Of a DNA stretch of 64,000 nucleotides, positions 48,298 to 56,285 are shown one piece after another. Position 1 is the stretch's first letter, and each line of letters begins with the position of its first letter. A model generated the notes under the pieces. It was given only the letters and a program-made list of their open reading frames with translations. It searched no databases and had not been told where the DNA came from. A program made the position numbers and the translations under genes. The DNA lies in the NCBI GenBank assembly GCA_963728925.1, contig CAVSMB010000029.1:248001-312000 (forward strand). The letters run 5' to 3'. This DNA is from JBBPZA01 sp963728925. Lineage in GTDB: Bacteria; Actinomycetota; Thermoleophilia; Solirubrobacterales; Solirubrobacteraceae.

Positions 48298-50448
48298 ATG
48301 ACCGCCCGTCTCGCCCGTCTCGCCGACCTCGTCTACCGCCGACGCCGCCGCGTGGTCCTCGCATGGATCGCGGCGTTGGTCGTGATCATCCCGCTCGGTA
48401 CCTCGCTGGCCGGCGAGAACAAGGCCGACTACAACACGCCGGGCTCGGAGTCCAAGGCGGCGAGCGACCTGCTCGAGCAGCGCTTCGACGGCTACTCGGG
48501 CGCCGGGGTCGACGTCGTCTGGAGGGCGGCCGGCGGCGTCCGCAGCCCGCAGGTCCGGCAGAAGATGGATCGCCTGATCGCAGAGGCCCAGAAGATCGAG
48601 GACATCGGCCCGCCCGGGCCCACCCGCATCTCCAAGGACGGGACGATCGCGACGACGAATCTCGGACTGACCGCAGCGTCCTGGGACGTCCCCAAGGAGA
48701 GCGGCGAGAAGCTCATCGCCCTCGCCGAGAAGACCGACGGCGCCGGGCTCGAGATCAAGCTCGGCGGCGATCCGATCTACGCCGCCCAGGAGCAGGCCGG
48801 CCCGGAGGGCTACGGCTTCCTCGGCGCGGCGATCGTGCTGCTGATCGCCTTCGGCTCCATCGTCGCGGTCGGCCTGCCGCTCGCGATCGCCTTCGCCGGC
48901 CTCGGGATCTCCACCGCCCTGATCGGGCTGCTCGCCCTCGTGGTCGACGTTCCCGATTGGACGACGGCCGTGTCCGGCCTGATCGGGATCGGGGTCGGGA
49001 TCGACTACGCGCTGCTCGTCCTGACGCGCTTCCGTTCGGCGCTCGGCGACGGCAAGAACGAGCACGACGCCGTGGTCGAGGCGGTGACGACCGCCGGTCG
49101 CAGCGTGATCATCGCCGGCTGCACGGTGGTGATCGCCGTGCTCGGCCTCTTCCTCACCGGCCTCAGCTACATGCAGGGCGTCGCCCTGTCGGCCTCGATC
49201 GCCGTCCTGGTCGTGATGCTCGCGGCCATCACCCTTCTGCCGGCGCTGCTCGGGATGCTTGGTCCGAAGGTGAACCGGTTGCGGATTCCGCTGCTCGGCC
49301 GCCGCCTGCGGTCGTCCGATCGCGCCGAGCCCAAGGAGTCGCTCGCGGCACGCTGGAGTCACGCCGTCCAGCGGCGGCCGTGGACGGCGGCGATCGCCGC
49401 CACGGCGGTCCTGCTCGCGCTGGCGGCGCCGGCTCTCGGCATGCGGCTCGGCTTCCCCGACGCCGGCAACGATCCGCCGGACACGATGACCCGCCAGGCC
49501 TACGACATGATCAGCGAAGGGTTCGGGCCGGGTGCGAGCGGGCCGCTGGTCCTCGCGACCGAACTCCCCGCCCGCGCGGCGAAGGGCGATCTCGACGGCC
49601 TCGCGGCGCGTCTGCGCAAGGACCCCGGGGTCGCCTTCGTCAGCCCGACCCAGGTCAACGCGACCGGCGACGCGGCGGTCATCACCGTGATCCCGACCAC
49701 CTCGCCCCAGGACGCCGAGACCGACGATCTCGTGACGCGGATGCGCGACGAGATCGTGCCCGACGAGCTGCAGGGCACTGGCCTCACGGTCCACGTCGGC
49801 GGCCAGAACGCGGCACTGCAGGACCAGAGCGAGCTGATCACCAGACGCCTGCCGCTGTTCATCGTCGGCGTCGTCGGGCTCTCGTTCCTGCTCCTGCTCG
49901 TCGCCTTCCACTCGCCGCTGATCTCGCTGAAGGCGGGGATCATGAACCTGCTCTCAGTGGGCGCCGCCTACGGGGTGATGACGCTGGTCGCCAAGGGCGG
50001 GACCGTCGGCAAGGTGATCGGCATCGACCACGAGGTGCCCGTCGCCCCGTTCATGCCGGTGATGATGTTCGCGATCCTCTTCGGGCTCTCGATGGACTAC
50101 GAGGTCTTCCTGATCTCGCGGATCCGCGAGGAGTACCAGAAGCACGGCGACACCCGGCGTGCCGTCGCGGACGGATTGGCGAAGACGGCGCGGGTGATAA
50201 CTGCCGCCGCGGCGATCATGGTCGTCGTCTTCCTCGCCTTCGTCGCCTCTCCCGAGGTCTTCCTGAAGCTGTTCGGGATCGGTCTGGCGACGGCGATCTT
50301 CGTCGACGCGACGATCGTCCGCATGGTGCTGGTGCCCGCGGTCATGCAGCTGCTCGGCCCCCTCAACTGGTGGATCCCGAGCTGGTTGGAGCGAGCCCTA
50401 CCGAGCCTCGACCTAGAGCCGTCGCCGGCCCGCGGCGGCCCGGGCTGA
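48298..50448 (+). CDS. MMPL/RND-family transporter
   Basis: The 716-residue protein has two repeats, each with one helix, a large extracellular domain and five helices. Typical blocks are AWIAALVVIIPLGTSLAG, AAIVLLIAFGSIVAVGLPLAIAFAGLG, GIGVGIDYALLVLTRFR (the GxxxDY motif of MmpL proton relays) and in the second half FMPVMMFAILFGLSMDYEVFLISRIREEY (second DY). It should export lipids or hydrophobic compounds using the proton gradient. A strong GAGGGGACTCC leader precedes the ATG. The divergent MarR gene is the likely regulator. Confidence 0.93.
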   Translation: MTARLARLADLVYRRRRRVVLAWIAALVVIIPLGTSLAGENKADYNTPGSESKAASDLLEQRFDGYSGAGVDVVWRAAGGVRSPQVRQKMDRLIAEAQKIEDIGPPGPTRISKDGTIATTNLGLTAASWDVPKESGEKLIALAEKTDGAGLEIKLGGDPIYAAQEQAGPEGYGFLGAAIVLLIAFGSIVAVGLPLAIAFAGLGISTALIGLLALVVDVPDWTTAVSGLIGIGVGIDYALLVLTRFRSALGDGKNEHDAVVEAVTTAGRSVIIAGCTVVIAVLGLFLTGLSYMQGVALSASIAVLVVMLAAITLLPALLGMLGPKVNRLRIPLLGRRLRSSDRAEPKESLAARWSHAVQRRPWTAAIAATAVLLALAAPALGMRLGFPDAGNDPPDTMTRQAYDMISEGFGPGASGPLVLATELPARAAKGDLDGLAARLRKDPGVAFVSPTQVNATGDAAVITVIPTTSPQDAETDDLVTRMRDEIVPDELQGTGLTVHVGGQNAALQDQSELITRRLPLFIVGVVGLSFLLLLVAFHSPLISLKAGIMNLLSVGAAYGVMTLVAKGGTVGKVIGIDHEVPVAPFMPVMMFAILFGLSMDYEVFLISRIREEYQKHGDTRRAVADGLAKTARVITAAAAIMVVVFLAFVASPEVFLKLFGIGLATAIFVDATIVRMVLVPAVMQLLGPLNWWIPSWLERALPSLDLEPSPARGGPG

Positions 50449-50470
50449 TCGGGCTCCCCCGGCGGGACGG

Positions 50471-50839
50471 CTAGGCCCAGCGGTACTTCGCGACGAGCCG
50501 GCCCGTGGCGAAGCACAGCTGCCACTGGTCGCCGACGTCGCCGCCGCGGATGTTCCAGTACATGCAGTCGGGACCGGCGTCGTCGCGCTGCTCGTCGTAG
50601 GCGCCGGCGGGGTCGCCGAAGCGCGCGACGACCGCCGTGCGCAGCGTGCCCAGCCGGACGGCCTTCCCCTGCCCGTCGGCGATCGTGTGGCGCCGCTGCG
50701 CGCGCTGCTCGGACTCCGCCGTGAGCGCGACCACCGCCGTGCACGCGACGCAGCCGCCGAGCCCGAGCGCCGCGGCGATCCCGAGCCCGACGAGGATCCA
50801 CTTGAGCGGGCTGCCGCCGGGCCGCTGCACCGACGTCAC
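50471..50839 (-). CDS. Membrane-anchored small protein of unknown function
   Basis: The protein has 122 residues from a GTG at 50839 that overlaps the acyltransferase stop (GTGA). An N-terminal transmembrane helix (WILVGLGIAAALGLGGCVACTAVVAL) contains two Cys and could also be a lipoprotein signal (GLGGC). The domain after it has LGTLRTAVVARFGDPAGAYDEQRDDAGPDCMYWNIRGG and WQLCFATGRLVAKYRW, with a Cys pair. This SmpA/OmlA-like pattern (short beta domain that begins with a ...FGxP turn) is a guess. It is co-transcribed with the WS/DGAT gene. Confidence 0.65.
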   Translation of the reverse strand: MTSVQRPGGSPLKWILVGLGIAAALGLGGCVACTAVVALTAESEQRAQRRHTIADGQGKAVRLGTLRTAVVARFGDPAGAYDEQRDDAGPDCMYWNIRGGDVGDQWQLCFATGRLVAKYRWA

Positions 50840-52209
50840 AGCAGCTCGTCGAGCGAGGTCTCGAGCGCCTCGGCGGCGACGGCGAGCGGCGGGTCGAGGT
50901 CCCGGTCGGCCAGCAGCCCGAAGAACACCCCGCCGTCGTAGGAGAGGATCCCCACACTGAGCCCCTGGTTGCCCGGGTTGAGCGGCACGACCGGGTAGAG
51001 CTCGAGCAGCCGGCAGCCATTGAGGTAGAACGGCTGCTGGGGACCGGGGACGTTGGAGACGACGAGGTTGAAGGCGCGCACGCCGCCCATCCCGCGCACG
51101 AGCATGCTCGAGACAAGCGGCGGCGCCCAGCCCGTCGCCCCGGCGAGCAGCGCGCCGGCCCGCACCGCGGCCGAGTCCTTGATCTCGCGCATCTCGGCCG
51201 CGACGCGACGCACGCGCTCGCGCGCGTCGTCCTCTCCAGCCGGCAGGTCGACGAGCACCGTCGAGATCCGGTTGCCGGTCTCGCCGCGCTCGTCCTCGCG
51301 CCGCACGCTCACCGGCACGAGCGCGACGGGGTCGCGGTCGGGCGCCTCGCCGGCGGCCCGCAGGTAGTGGCGCAGCATGCCGGCGACGACCGCTAGCAGC
51401 GCGTCGTTGACCGTTCCGCCCGCGGCCTTGCCCGCGGCCTTGAGCGCGTCGAGCGGCGCGCGGGCGATCGCGAAGCGACGGTTCGGCGAGAGCCCGGCGT
51501 TGAGCGGCGTCGCCGGCGCCGAGGGGCGCGTGCGCGCGAGCTGGGTGAGCAGGTCGGTGGCGCCGCGCAGGTCCTCGGCGGCGCGCCGCGGGCTCGTGTC
51601 CAGCGCGCGGCTCGTGCCGTCCATGAGCATCCGCTGGCCGGCCACGAAGGGCGTCGCGGCCAGCCGGGTCATGTGCCGGCGCCGGTCGTAGGCCCGCGGC
51701 TCCCAGGCGTCGGCGGGCGCGGGGACGTCGAGCGGCTCGGGCGAGGGGTCGAGGATCACCGTTCCTATGTCCACCGCGGCGACGCCGTCGACGAGCGCGT
51801 GGTGCATCTTGGCGACCACGGCCGAGCGGTCGTCCTCGAGCTCCTCGATGACGAAGAGCTCCCACAGCGGTCGCGAGCGGTCCAGGCGCCGGGAAAGCTC
51901 GCCCGCCAGGAACGCCGCGAGCTCGTCGTCACCCGCCGGCGCCGGCAGCGCCGCGGCACGCACGTGCCAGGTGAGATCGAAGCCCGGGTCGTCGACCCAC
52001 ACGGGGTTGGCGAGCCCGAGCGGCGGCTCCTCCAGCCGCTGGCGGTAGCGCGGGATCAGGTGAAGGCGCGCGTCCAAGCGCTCGAGCACCGCGCCGTAGC
52101 TCGTCCCCTCGCCGCGCTCGAAGACGAGCGCAGCGCCGACCGTCATGTTGACCGGGCCGCGCTCGGCGGCGAGCGACGCGCGATCGGCGGGCGAGAGCGG
52201 TTCGGCCAT
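50836..52209 (-). CDS. Wax ester synthase/diacylglycerol acyltransferase (WS/DGAT)
   Basis: The 457-residue protein has the catalytic motif HHALVDGVA (HHxxxDG, near residue 135) within VVAKMHHALVDG. The N-terminal LSPADRASLAAERGPVNMTVG and the C-terminal NLVVSNVPGPQQPFYLNG (NVPG motif) are those of the WS/DGAT family, and the length is usual for it. It makes storage triacylglycerol or wax esters from acyl-CoA. A GGAGG site lies 2-6 nt before the ATG, with TAGCGT further upstream. It is coupled to the small membrane protein gene. Confidence 0.93.
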   Translation of the reverse strand: MAEPLSPADRASLAAERGPVNMTVGAALVFERGEGTSYGAVLERLDARLHLIPRYRQRLEEPPLGLANPVWVDDPGFDLTWHVRAAALPAPAGDDELAAFLAGELSRRLDRSRPLWELFVIEELEDDRSAVVAKMHHALVDGVAAVDIGTVILDPSPEPLDVPAPADAWEPRAYDRRRHMTRLAATPFVAGQRMLMDGTSRALDTSPRRAAEDLRGATDLLTQLARTRPSAPATPLNAGLSPNRRFAIARAPLDALKAAGKAAGGTVNDALLAVVAGMLRHYLRAAGEAPDRDPVALVPVSVRREDERGETGNRISTVLVDLPAGEDDARERVRRVAAEMREIKDSAAVRAGALLAGATGWAPPLVSSMLVRGMGGVRAFNLVVSNVPGPQQPFYLNGCRLLELYPVVPLNPGNQGLSVGILSYDGGVFFGLLADRDLDPPLAVAAEALETSLDELL

Positions 52210-52294
52210 GCCTCCGTCGCACGCTACCCGAGACGGCGGGGGAGGGCGGGAGGCGCGACGGCTTGGCGAGAGGGCGCGCCGTGGCCGAGCCGGC

Positions 52295-53068
52295 TCAGCG
52301 CGGCGGCATGCGCAGCGCGCCGTCGAGCCGGACCGTCTCGCCGTTGAGGGCCTGGTTCTCGACGATGTGCAGCGCCAGCGCGGCGAACTCCTCGGGCCGG
52401 CCGAGGCGCTTGGGGAAGGGGATCCCGGCCGCGACGGCGTCCTTCTGGTCCTGGGGAACGAGCGCGAGCAGCGGTGTGTCGAAGGTCCCGGGCGCGATTG
52501 TCACGACGCGCACGCCCTTGTCGGCCAGGTCGCGCGCGGCGGGCAGCGTCAGCCCGACGATGCCTCCCTTGGAGGCGGCGTAGGCGACCTGGCCCATCTG
52601 CCCGTCGAAGGCGGCGATCGACGCCGTGTTCACGCAGACCCCGCGCTCGCCGGACTCCCACGGCTCGTTGGCGAGCATGGCCGCCGAGGCGAAGCGCAGC
52701 GCGTTGAAGGTGCCGAAGAGGTTGATGGCGACGACGGTCTCGAAGCTCTGGAGCTGGTGGGGCCCGCGCGAGCCGGCGATCTTCTCCGGCCAGCCGACGC
52801 CTGCACAGCAGATCGAGATGCGCAGGCGGTCCTCGCCTGACGCGGCCACGGCCGCCTCGACGGCGGCACGCACCTGATCCTCCTCGCGCACGTCGCAGCC
52901 GACGAAACTCGCGCCGTCGCCCAACTCCGAGGCGAGCGCCTCGCCCTTCTCGGCGTTGACGTCGGCGATGGTGACGGTCGCGCCGTGCCCGTGCAGCGAT
53001 CGCGCGGTGGCCTCGCCGAGGCCTGAGGCTCCCCCCACGACGATCGCTCCGCTGTCCTGGACCCGCAT
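52295..53068 (-). CDS. SDR-family dehydrogenase, 3-hydroxyacyl-CoA dehydrogenase type 2-like
   Basis: The 257-residue protein has the NAD motif IVVGGASGLGEATARSLHGHG, NxxG-like ICCAGVGWPEKI, and catalytic Ser, Tyr, Lys in NTASIAAFDGQMGQVAYAASKGG. The C-terminal TIAPGTFDTPLLALVP is typical of the HSD17B10-like (type 2 3-hydroxyacyl-CoA dehydrogenase) subgroup. It could act in fatty-acid or branched-chain degradation. TAGGGT lies 10 nt before the ATG. Other acyl-CoA genes in the window (ACAD and carboxyltransferase) are only remnants. Confidence 0.9.
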   Translation of the reverse strand: MRVQDSGAIVVGGASGLGEATARSLHGHGATVTIADVNAEKGEALASELGDGASFVGCDVREEDQVRAAVEAAVAASGEDRLRISICCAGVGWPEKIAGSRGPHQLQSFETVVAINLFGTFNALRFASAAMLANEPWESGERGVCVNTASIAAFDGQMGQVAYAASKGGIVGLTLPAARDLADKGVRVVTIAPGTFDTPLLALVPQDQKDAVAAGIPFPKRLGRPEEFAALALHIVENQALNGETVRLDGALRMPPR

Positions 53069-53081
53069 GCGGTCGCGGACC

Positions 53082-54083
53082 CTACAGCGTCCGCGACAGC
53101 GACAGCCCGAAGCGCTCGCCCGGGTCGACGAGCAGCCGATCGAGGTGAAGGCCGGCCGCGGCGAGGTCGGCCTCCAGGCGCCGGCGGGTGAACTTCGCGC
53201 TGATCTCGGTGCGCAGCTCCTCGCCCGCGGCGAACTCGATCTGCAGCTCGAGCGCCTCGATCCACACGGTGCAGGCGCGGCGCGCGCGCAGCCGCATCTC
53301 GACCCATTCGCGGCGGCGGTCGTAGAAGGCGACGTGCTCGAAGGCGCCCGGGTCGAAGTTCGCCCCGAGCTCGCGGTTGACGACCTCCAGGACGTTGAGG
53401 TTGAACGCCGCGGTCATCCCCGCCGCGTCGTCGTAGGCCGCTTCGATGACCCGCGGGTCCTTCACGAGGTCGGTTCCGAGCAGGAAGCGGTCTTCGGGCC
53501 GCAGCACCGCGGCGATCGCCCGCAGCAGGCGCCGGCGCGTGCCCGGCGGGAAGTTGCCGATTGTGCCGCCGAGCAGCGCGACGATCCGCCCGTCGCCGTC
53601 CACCGGCGCCGGCAGCCGGTCGACGTGGCGCTCGAAGTCGCCCACCACGCCGTGCACGAGCAGGCCGGGGAGCGCCTCCACCAGCTCGTCGGCCGCGACC
53701 CGCAACGCCGCCTCGGACACGTCGAGCGGCACGTAGCGCACGGTGCGACCCTCCTCGCGCATGGCGCCGAGCAGGATGCCGGCCTTCGTCGCCGCGCCGG
53801 AGCCGAGCTCCACGAGCTCGCGCCCGCCGTTCGCACCGATCGCGTCGGCGATCGTCGCCGCGTGCTCGCGCAGGAGGCCCAGCTCGGTGCGCGTCGGGTA
53901 GTACTCGGGCTGCTCGCAGATCGCCTCGAAAAGCTTCGAGCCGCGCGCGTCGTAGAAGTGCTTGGGCGGGATCTCCTTGAACGGGCGCGTCAGACCGTCG
54001 AGCACGTCGTCGGCGAGCCGCCGCTCGCCGCGCTCGCCGAGGTGTGAGTCGATCCGCACCGGGGCGGCGGCCGTGGGGCTCAC
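53082..54083 (-). CDS. egtD: L-histidine N(alpha)-methyltransferase EgtD
   Basis: The 333-residue protein starts at GTG 54083, overlapping the egtB stop as GTGA. It has the DUF2260/EgtD blocks PPKHFYDARGSKLFEAICEQPEYYPTRTE, ELVELGSGAATKAGILLGAM, ALLGGTIGNFPPGTRR, GTDLVKDPRVIEAAYDDAAGMTAAFNLN and FTRRRLEADLAAAG. EgtD trimethylates histidine to hercynine, the first step of ergothioneine synthesis. It is the second gene of a two-gene operon with egtB; egtA, egtC and egtE are not adjacent. Confidence 0.95.
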   Translation of the reverse strand: MSPTAAAPVRIDSHLGERGERRLADDVLDGLTRPFKEIPPKHFYDARGSKLFEAICEQPEYYPTRTELGLLREHAATIADAIGANGGRELVELGSGAATKAGILLGAMREEGRTVRYVPLDVSEAALRVAADELVEALPGLLVHGVVGDFERHVDRLPAPVDGDGRIVALLGGTIGNFPPGTRRRLLRAIAAVLRPEDRFLLGTDLVKDPRVIEAAYDDAAGMTAAFNLNVLEVVNRELGANFDPGAFEHVAFYDRRREWVEMRLRARRACTVWIEALELQIEFAAGEELRTEISAKFTRRRLEADLAAAGLHLDRLLVDPGERFGLSLSRTL

Positions 54084-55399
54084 GCGGCGTTCCGGGCGAT
54101 GCGCACGCCGGCGAAGATCTGCCGCCGCGCGGGGAGGTCCCAGTTGCGGAAGGTCGGCAGCGCCACCCGACCGGAGCTGGCCCACGAGCCGCCGCGCAGA
54201 ACGCGGTAGTCGGTCCCGAAGAAGACCTCGGAGTACTCGCGGTAGGGGTAGGCCTTGAAGCCCGGGTAGCCGCCGAAGGCGCTCCCCGTCCACTCCCACA
54301 CGTCGCCGGTCATCCCGAGCGCGCCGTATGGGCTCGCCCCGGCCGGGTAGGCGCCCGCCGGGGCGGTCGCGTAGAGCCGCGCGTCGAGGTTCGCGCGGGT
54401 CGGGTCTCCGGGCGCCTCGCCCCACGGCCACGTCCGCTTTGCACCCGCCCCCTGGTCCCAGGTCGCCGCCTTCTCCCACTCGGCTTCGGTGGGGAGCCGC
54501 ACGCCGTGTGCTCGGGCGAAGGCGTCGGCCTCGAACCAGGAGACGTGGACGACGGGCTTGTCGGGGTTCAGGGGCTCCAGGCGCCCCATCCGCCACTCGT
54601 GCCCGTCGTCCGTCCAGCCGCCGGGGTGGGTGATGTCGTACTCCTCCTTCCAGTGCCAGGCCTCGTCGGACCACCATTCGCGGCGCTCGTAGCCGCCACC
54701 CTCGGCGAACCGCATCCACGTCCCGTTGGTGAGCGGGGTGCGGCCGATGCGAAAGGCCGGTACGTGGACCTCCTGGCGCGGGCGCTCGTTGTCGTAGGCG
54801 AAACCGGTGGTGGGGGCGCCCATGAGGAACGGGCCGGCGGGAACCTCGACGACCTCCAGGCCCGTCGCTCGCGTGGGCGCGTGAGGAGGCTCGGCGCGGC
54901 CGGGCCCCTCGTAGTCGCGCAGCCGCGCGAGCTGAAGCGTCTGGAGCATCGTCTCCTGGTGCTGGAGCTCGTGGCGGATGACGAGCTCGGGCACGCTGGA
55001 GCGCCCGACGCCGAGCCGACGCAGCGAGTCGGCCGCCCGCTCGCGGACCTCGGCGAGGTAGTCGCGCGCCTCGGCGCACCGCAGGAAGGGGAGGTCGCCG
55101 CGCCCCGCCCGCGGCGTCTCGAAGGCGTCGTAGACGTCCGCGAGCTCGGGGCGGAGCATCGGCTCGCCGCCGAAGCGGTGCACGAGCCAGAGGTCCTCGA
55201 AGGCCGCGATGTGGCCGAGGTCCCACACGAGCGGGCTCATGAGCGTGGAGTGCACGCGCTCGAGGTCATGCTCGCAGATCCCTTCGACCAGGCTGAGCGT
55301 GCGGTGGCGGGCGCCGCTGAGCGCCTCGAGAGCGGGCTCGGCGTCGGCGTGCGACTCGGTGACGGAGATTGGGCGGCTCACGTGCGTGTCGGGGCTCAC
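54080..55399 (-). CDS. egtB: Hercynine sulfoxide synthase EgtB
   Basis: The 439-residue protein has an N-terminal DinB domain with the iron ligands in VIRHELQHQETM (HxxxHxE) and a first His in DLGHIAAFED. The C-terminal formylglycine-generating-enzyme/sulfatase-modifying domain reads VEVPAGPFLMGA, RLPTEAEWEKAA, GDVWEWTGSAFGGYPGFKAYPYREYSE and RGGSWAS. It oxidises hercynine and a thiol donor to the sulfoxide. The start is ambiguous: an 18-bp tandem repeat (55376-55411) carries two in-frame GTG codons, 55399 and 55381. Confidence 0.95.
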   Translation of the reverse strand: MSPDTHVSRPISVTESHADAEPALEALSGARHRTLSLVEGICEHDLERVHSTLMSPLVWDLGHIAAFEDLWLVHRFGGEPMLRPELADVYDAFETPRAGRGDLPFLRCAEARDYLAEVRERAADSLRRLGVGRSSVPELVIRHELQHQETMLQTLQLARLRDYEGPGRAEPPHAPTRATGLEVVEVPAGPFLMGAPTTGFAYDNERPRQEVHVPAFRIGRTPLTNGTWMRFAEGGGYERREWWSDEAWHWKEEYDITHPGGWTDDGHEWRMGRLEPLNPDKPVVHVSWFEADAFARAHGVRLPTEAEWEKAATWDQGAGAKRTWPWGEAPGDPTRANLDARLYATAPAGAYPAGASPYGALGMTGDVWEWTGSAFGGYPGFKAYPYREYSEVFFGTDYRVLRGGSWASSGRVALPTFRNWDLPARRQIFAGVRIARNAA

Positions 55400-55411
55400 G
55401 TGCGTATCGGG
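55376..55411. repeat. 18-bp tandem repeat over the egtB start
   Basis: Two copies of an 18-bp unit (55376-55393, 55394-55411; one mismatch) each contain a GTG on the coding strand. The repeat duplicates the start region in frame, giving starts six codons apart. Confidence 0.85.
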
Positions 55412-55469
55412 CTTCGAGGCCAGAGCGGGACCTTAGCGGCCCCTTCGTCTCCAACCCCTTTCCGTTCGG

Positions 55470-56210
55470 TTACAGCACGCGGTAGCGGGCGAAGAGGGCG
55501 CCCTCGGACTCGAGCAGCCACTCCAACGCCAGGGCCGGATGCCGACGGAGCGACTCGCCGTCGACGATCGGGCGCTCACCGGGGCCGGCGAGGACCGGGG
55601 CGACGGTGAGGAAGAGCTCGTCGACGAGGCCCTTGTCGAGGAGCGCGCCGAGCAGCACCGGGCCGCCCTCGCAGAGCAGGCTGCGCACGCCGTGGCGCTC
55701 GCGTGCCCCGCGCACTGCCGTCGCCACGACGTCGCCGTCGTCGACGACCTCCACCTCGACGCCCGGGGCCGTCTCGGGCACCTTGACCGGCCTCCCGCTC
55801 CACACCGCGACGCGTTGCTCGGGCGCGGAGAAGCACGGCGCGTCCCACGGGAACCTTCCCGAGCGGCTCGCGACCACGAGCAGCGGATCGGCGGCGAGGC
55901 CGGCCGCCTCGCGGCGCGCTCGAGCGCCCGCGTCCCTGACCAGCCGGCCGTAGTTCTCCACCGCGATCGTGCCGGTTCCCGCCATGACCGCGTCGACGCT
56001 GGCACGCAGCGCGTGGAACAGGGCCCGGTCGGGCTCGCCGCCCATCGGGCCCGAGCGCCCCTCGACGGTCGCGCGCCCGTCGACGCTCGAGACCATGTTC
56101 GCGATCAGGTAGGGACGGTCCGCGGGCGCGCGCTCACCGAGGGCCAGACGCCTCGCGAGCTCGTCGGTCTCGAGCTCTCCGGGCTCAGGCAACAGGCTCC
56201 GCAGGCGCAC
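55470..56210 (-). CDS. RibD C-terminal-type reductase (dihydrofolate reductase superfamily)
   Basis: The 246-residue protein reads PYLIANMVSSVDGRATVEGRSGPMGGEPDRALFHALRASVDAVMAGTGTI, the RibD reductase core. LLCEGGPVLLGALLDKGLVDELFLTVAPVLAG is the NADPH/substrate motif. It has no deaminase domain, so it is a stand-alone pyrimidine reductase-like protein that may act in riboflavin or another pterin-like pathway. The GTG start at 56210 lies 6 nt after TAAGGT, which predicts a leaderless mRNA. Confidence 0.88.
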   Translation of the reverse strand: MRLRSLLPEPGELETDELARRLALGERAPADRPYLIANMVSSVDGRATVEGRSGPMGGEPDRALFHALRASVDAVMAGTGTIAVENYGRLVRDAGARARREAAGLAADPLLVVASRSGRFPWDAPCFSAPEQRVAVWSGRPVKVPETAPGVEVEVVDDGDVVATAVRGARERHGVRSLLCEGGPVLLGALLDKGLVDELFLTVAPVLAGPGERPIVDGESLRRHPALALEWLLESEGALFARYRVL

Positions 56211-56216
56211 GGCCGC

Positions 56217-56226
56217 ACCTTACGCT
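56217..56226. promoter_or_regulatory. Overlapping divergent -10 elements (ACCTTACGCT)
   Basis: TAAGGT on the - strand (56222-56217) stands 6 nt before the GTG of the RibD-like gene. TACGCT on the + strand (56221-56226) stands 8 nt before a GTG at 56235. The two elements share TA. This is the same layout as at 6281-6290. Confidence 0.5.
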
Positions 56227-56234
56227 TCGCGACC

Positions 56235-56285
56235 GTGGCGATCTCTCGCGGCGCACCGCCTACCCTCCTCGCGGAGGCGCTGTGA
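56235..56285 (+). CDS. 16-codon leaderless upstream reading frame of the ltrA gene
   Basis: The GTG at 56235 follows TACGCT by 8 nt and opens the peptide VAISRGAPPTLLAEAL, whose TGA overlaps the ltrA start as GTGA (56282-56285). It could couple translation of a leaderless transcript to ltrA. A GGAGG site (56273-56277) inside it can also serve ltrA. The peptide itself has no recognisable feature. Confidence 0.4.
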   Translation: MAISRGAPPTLLAEAL

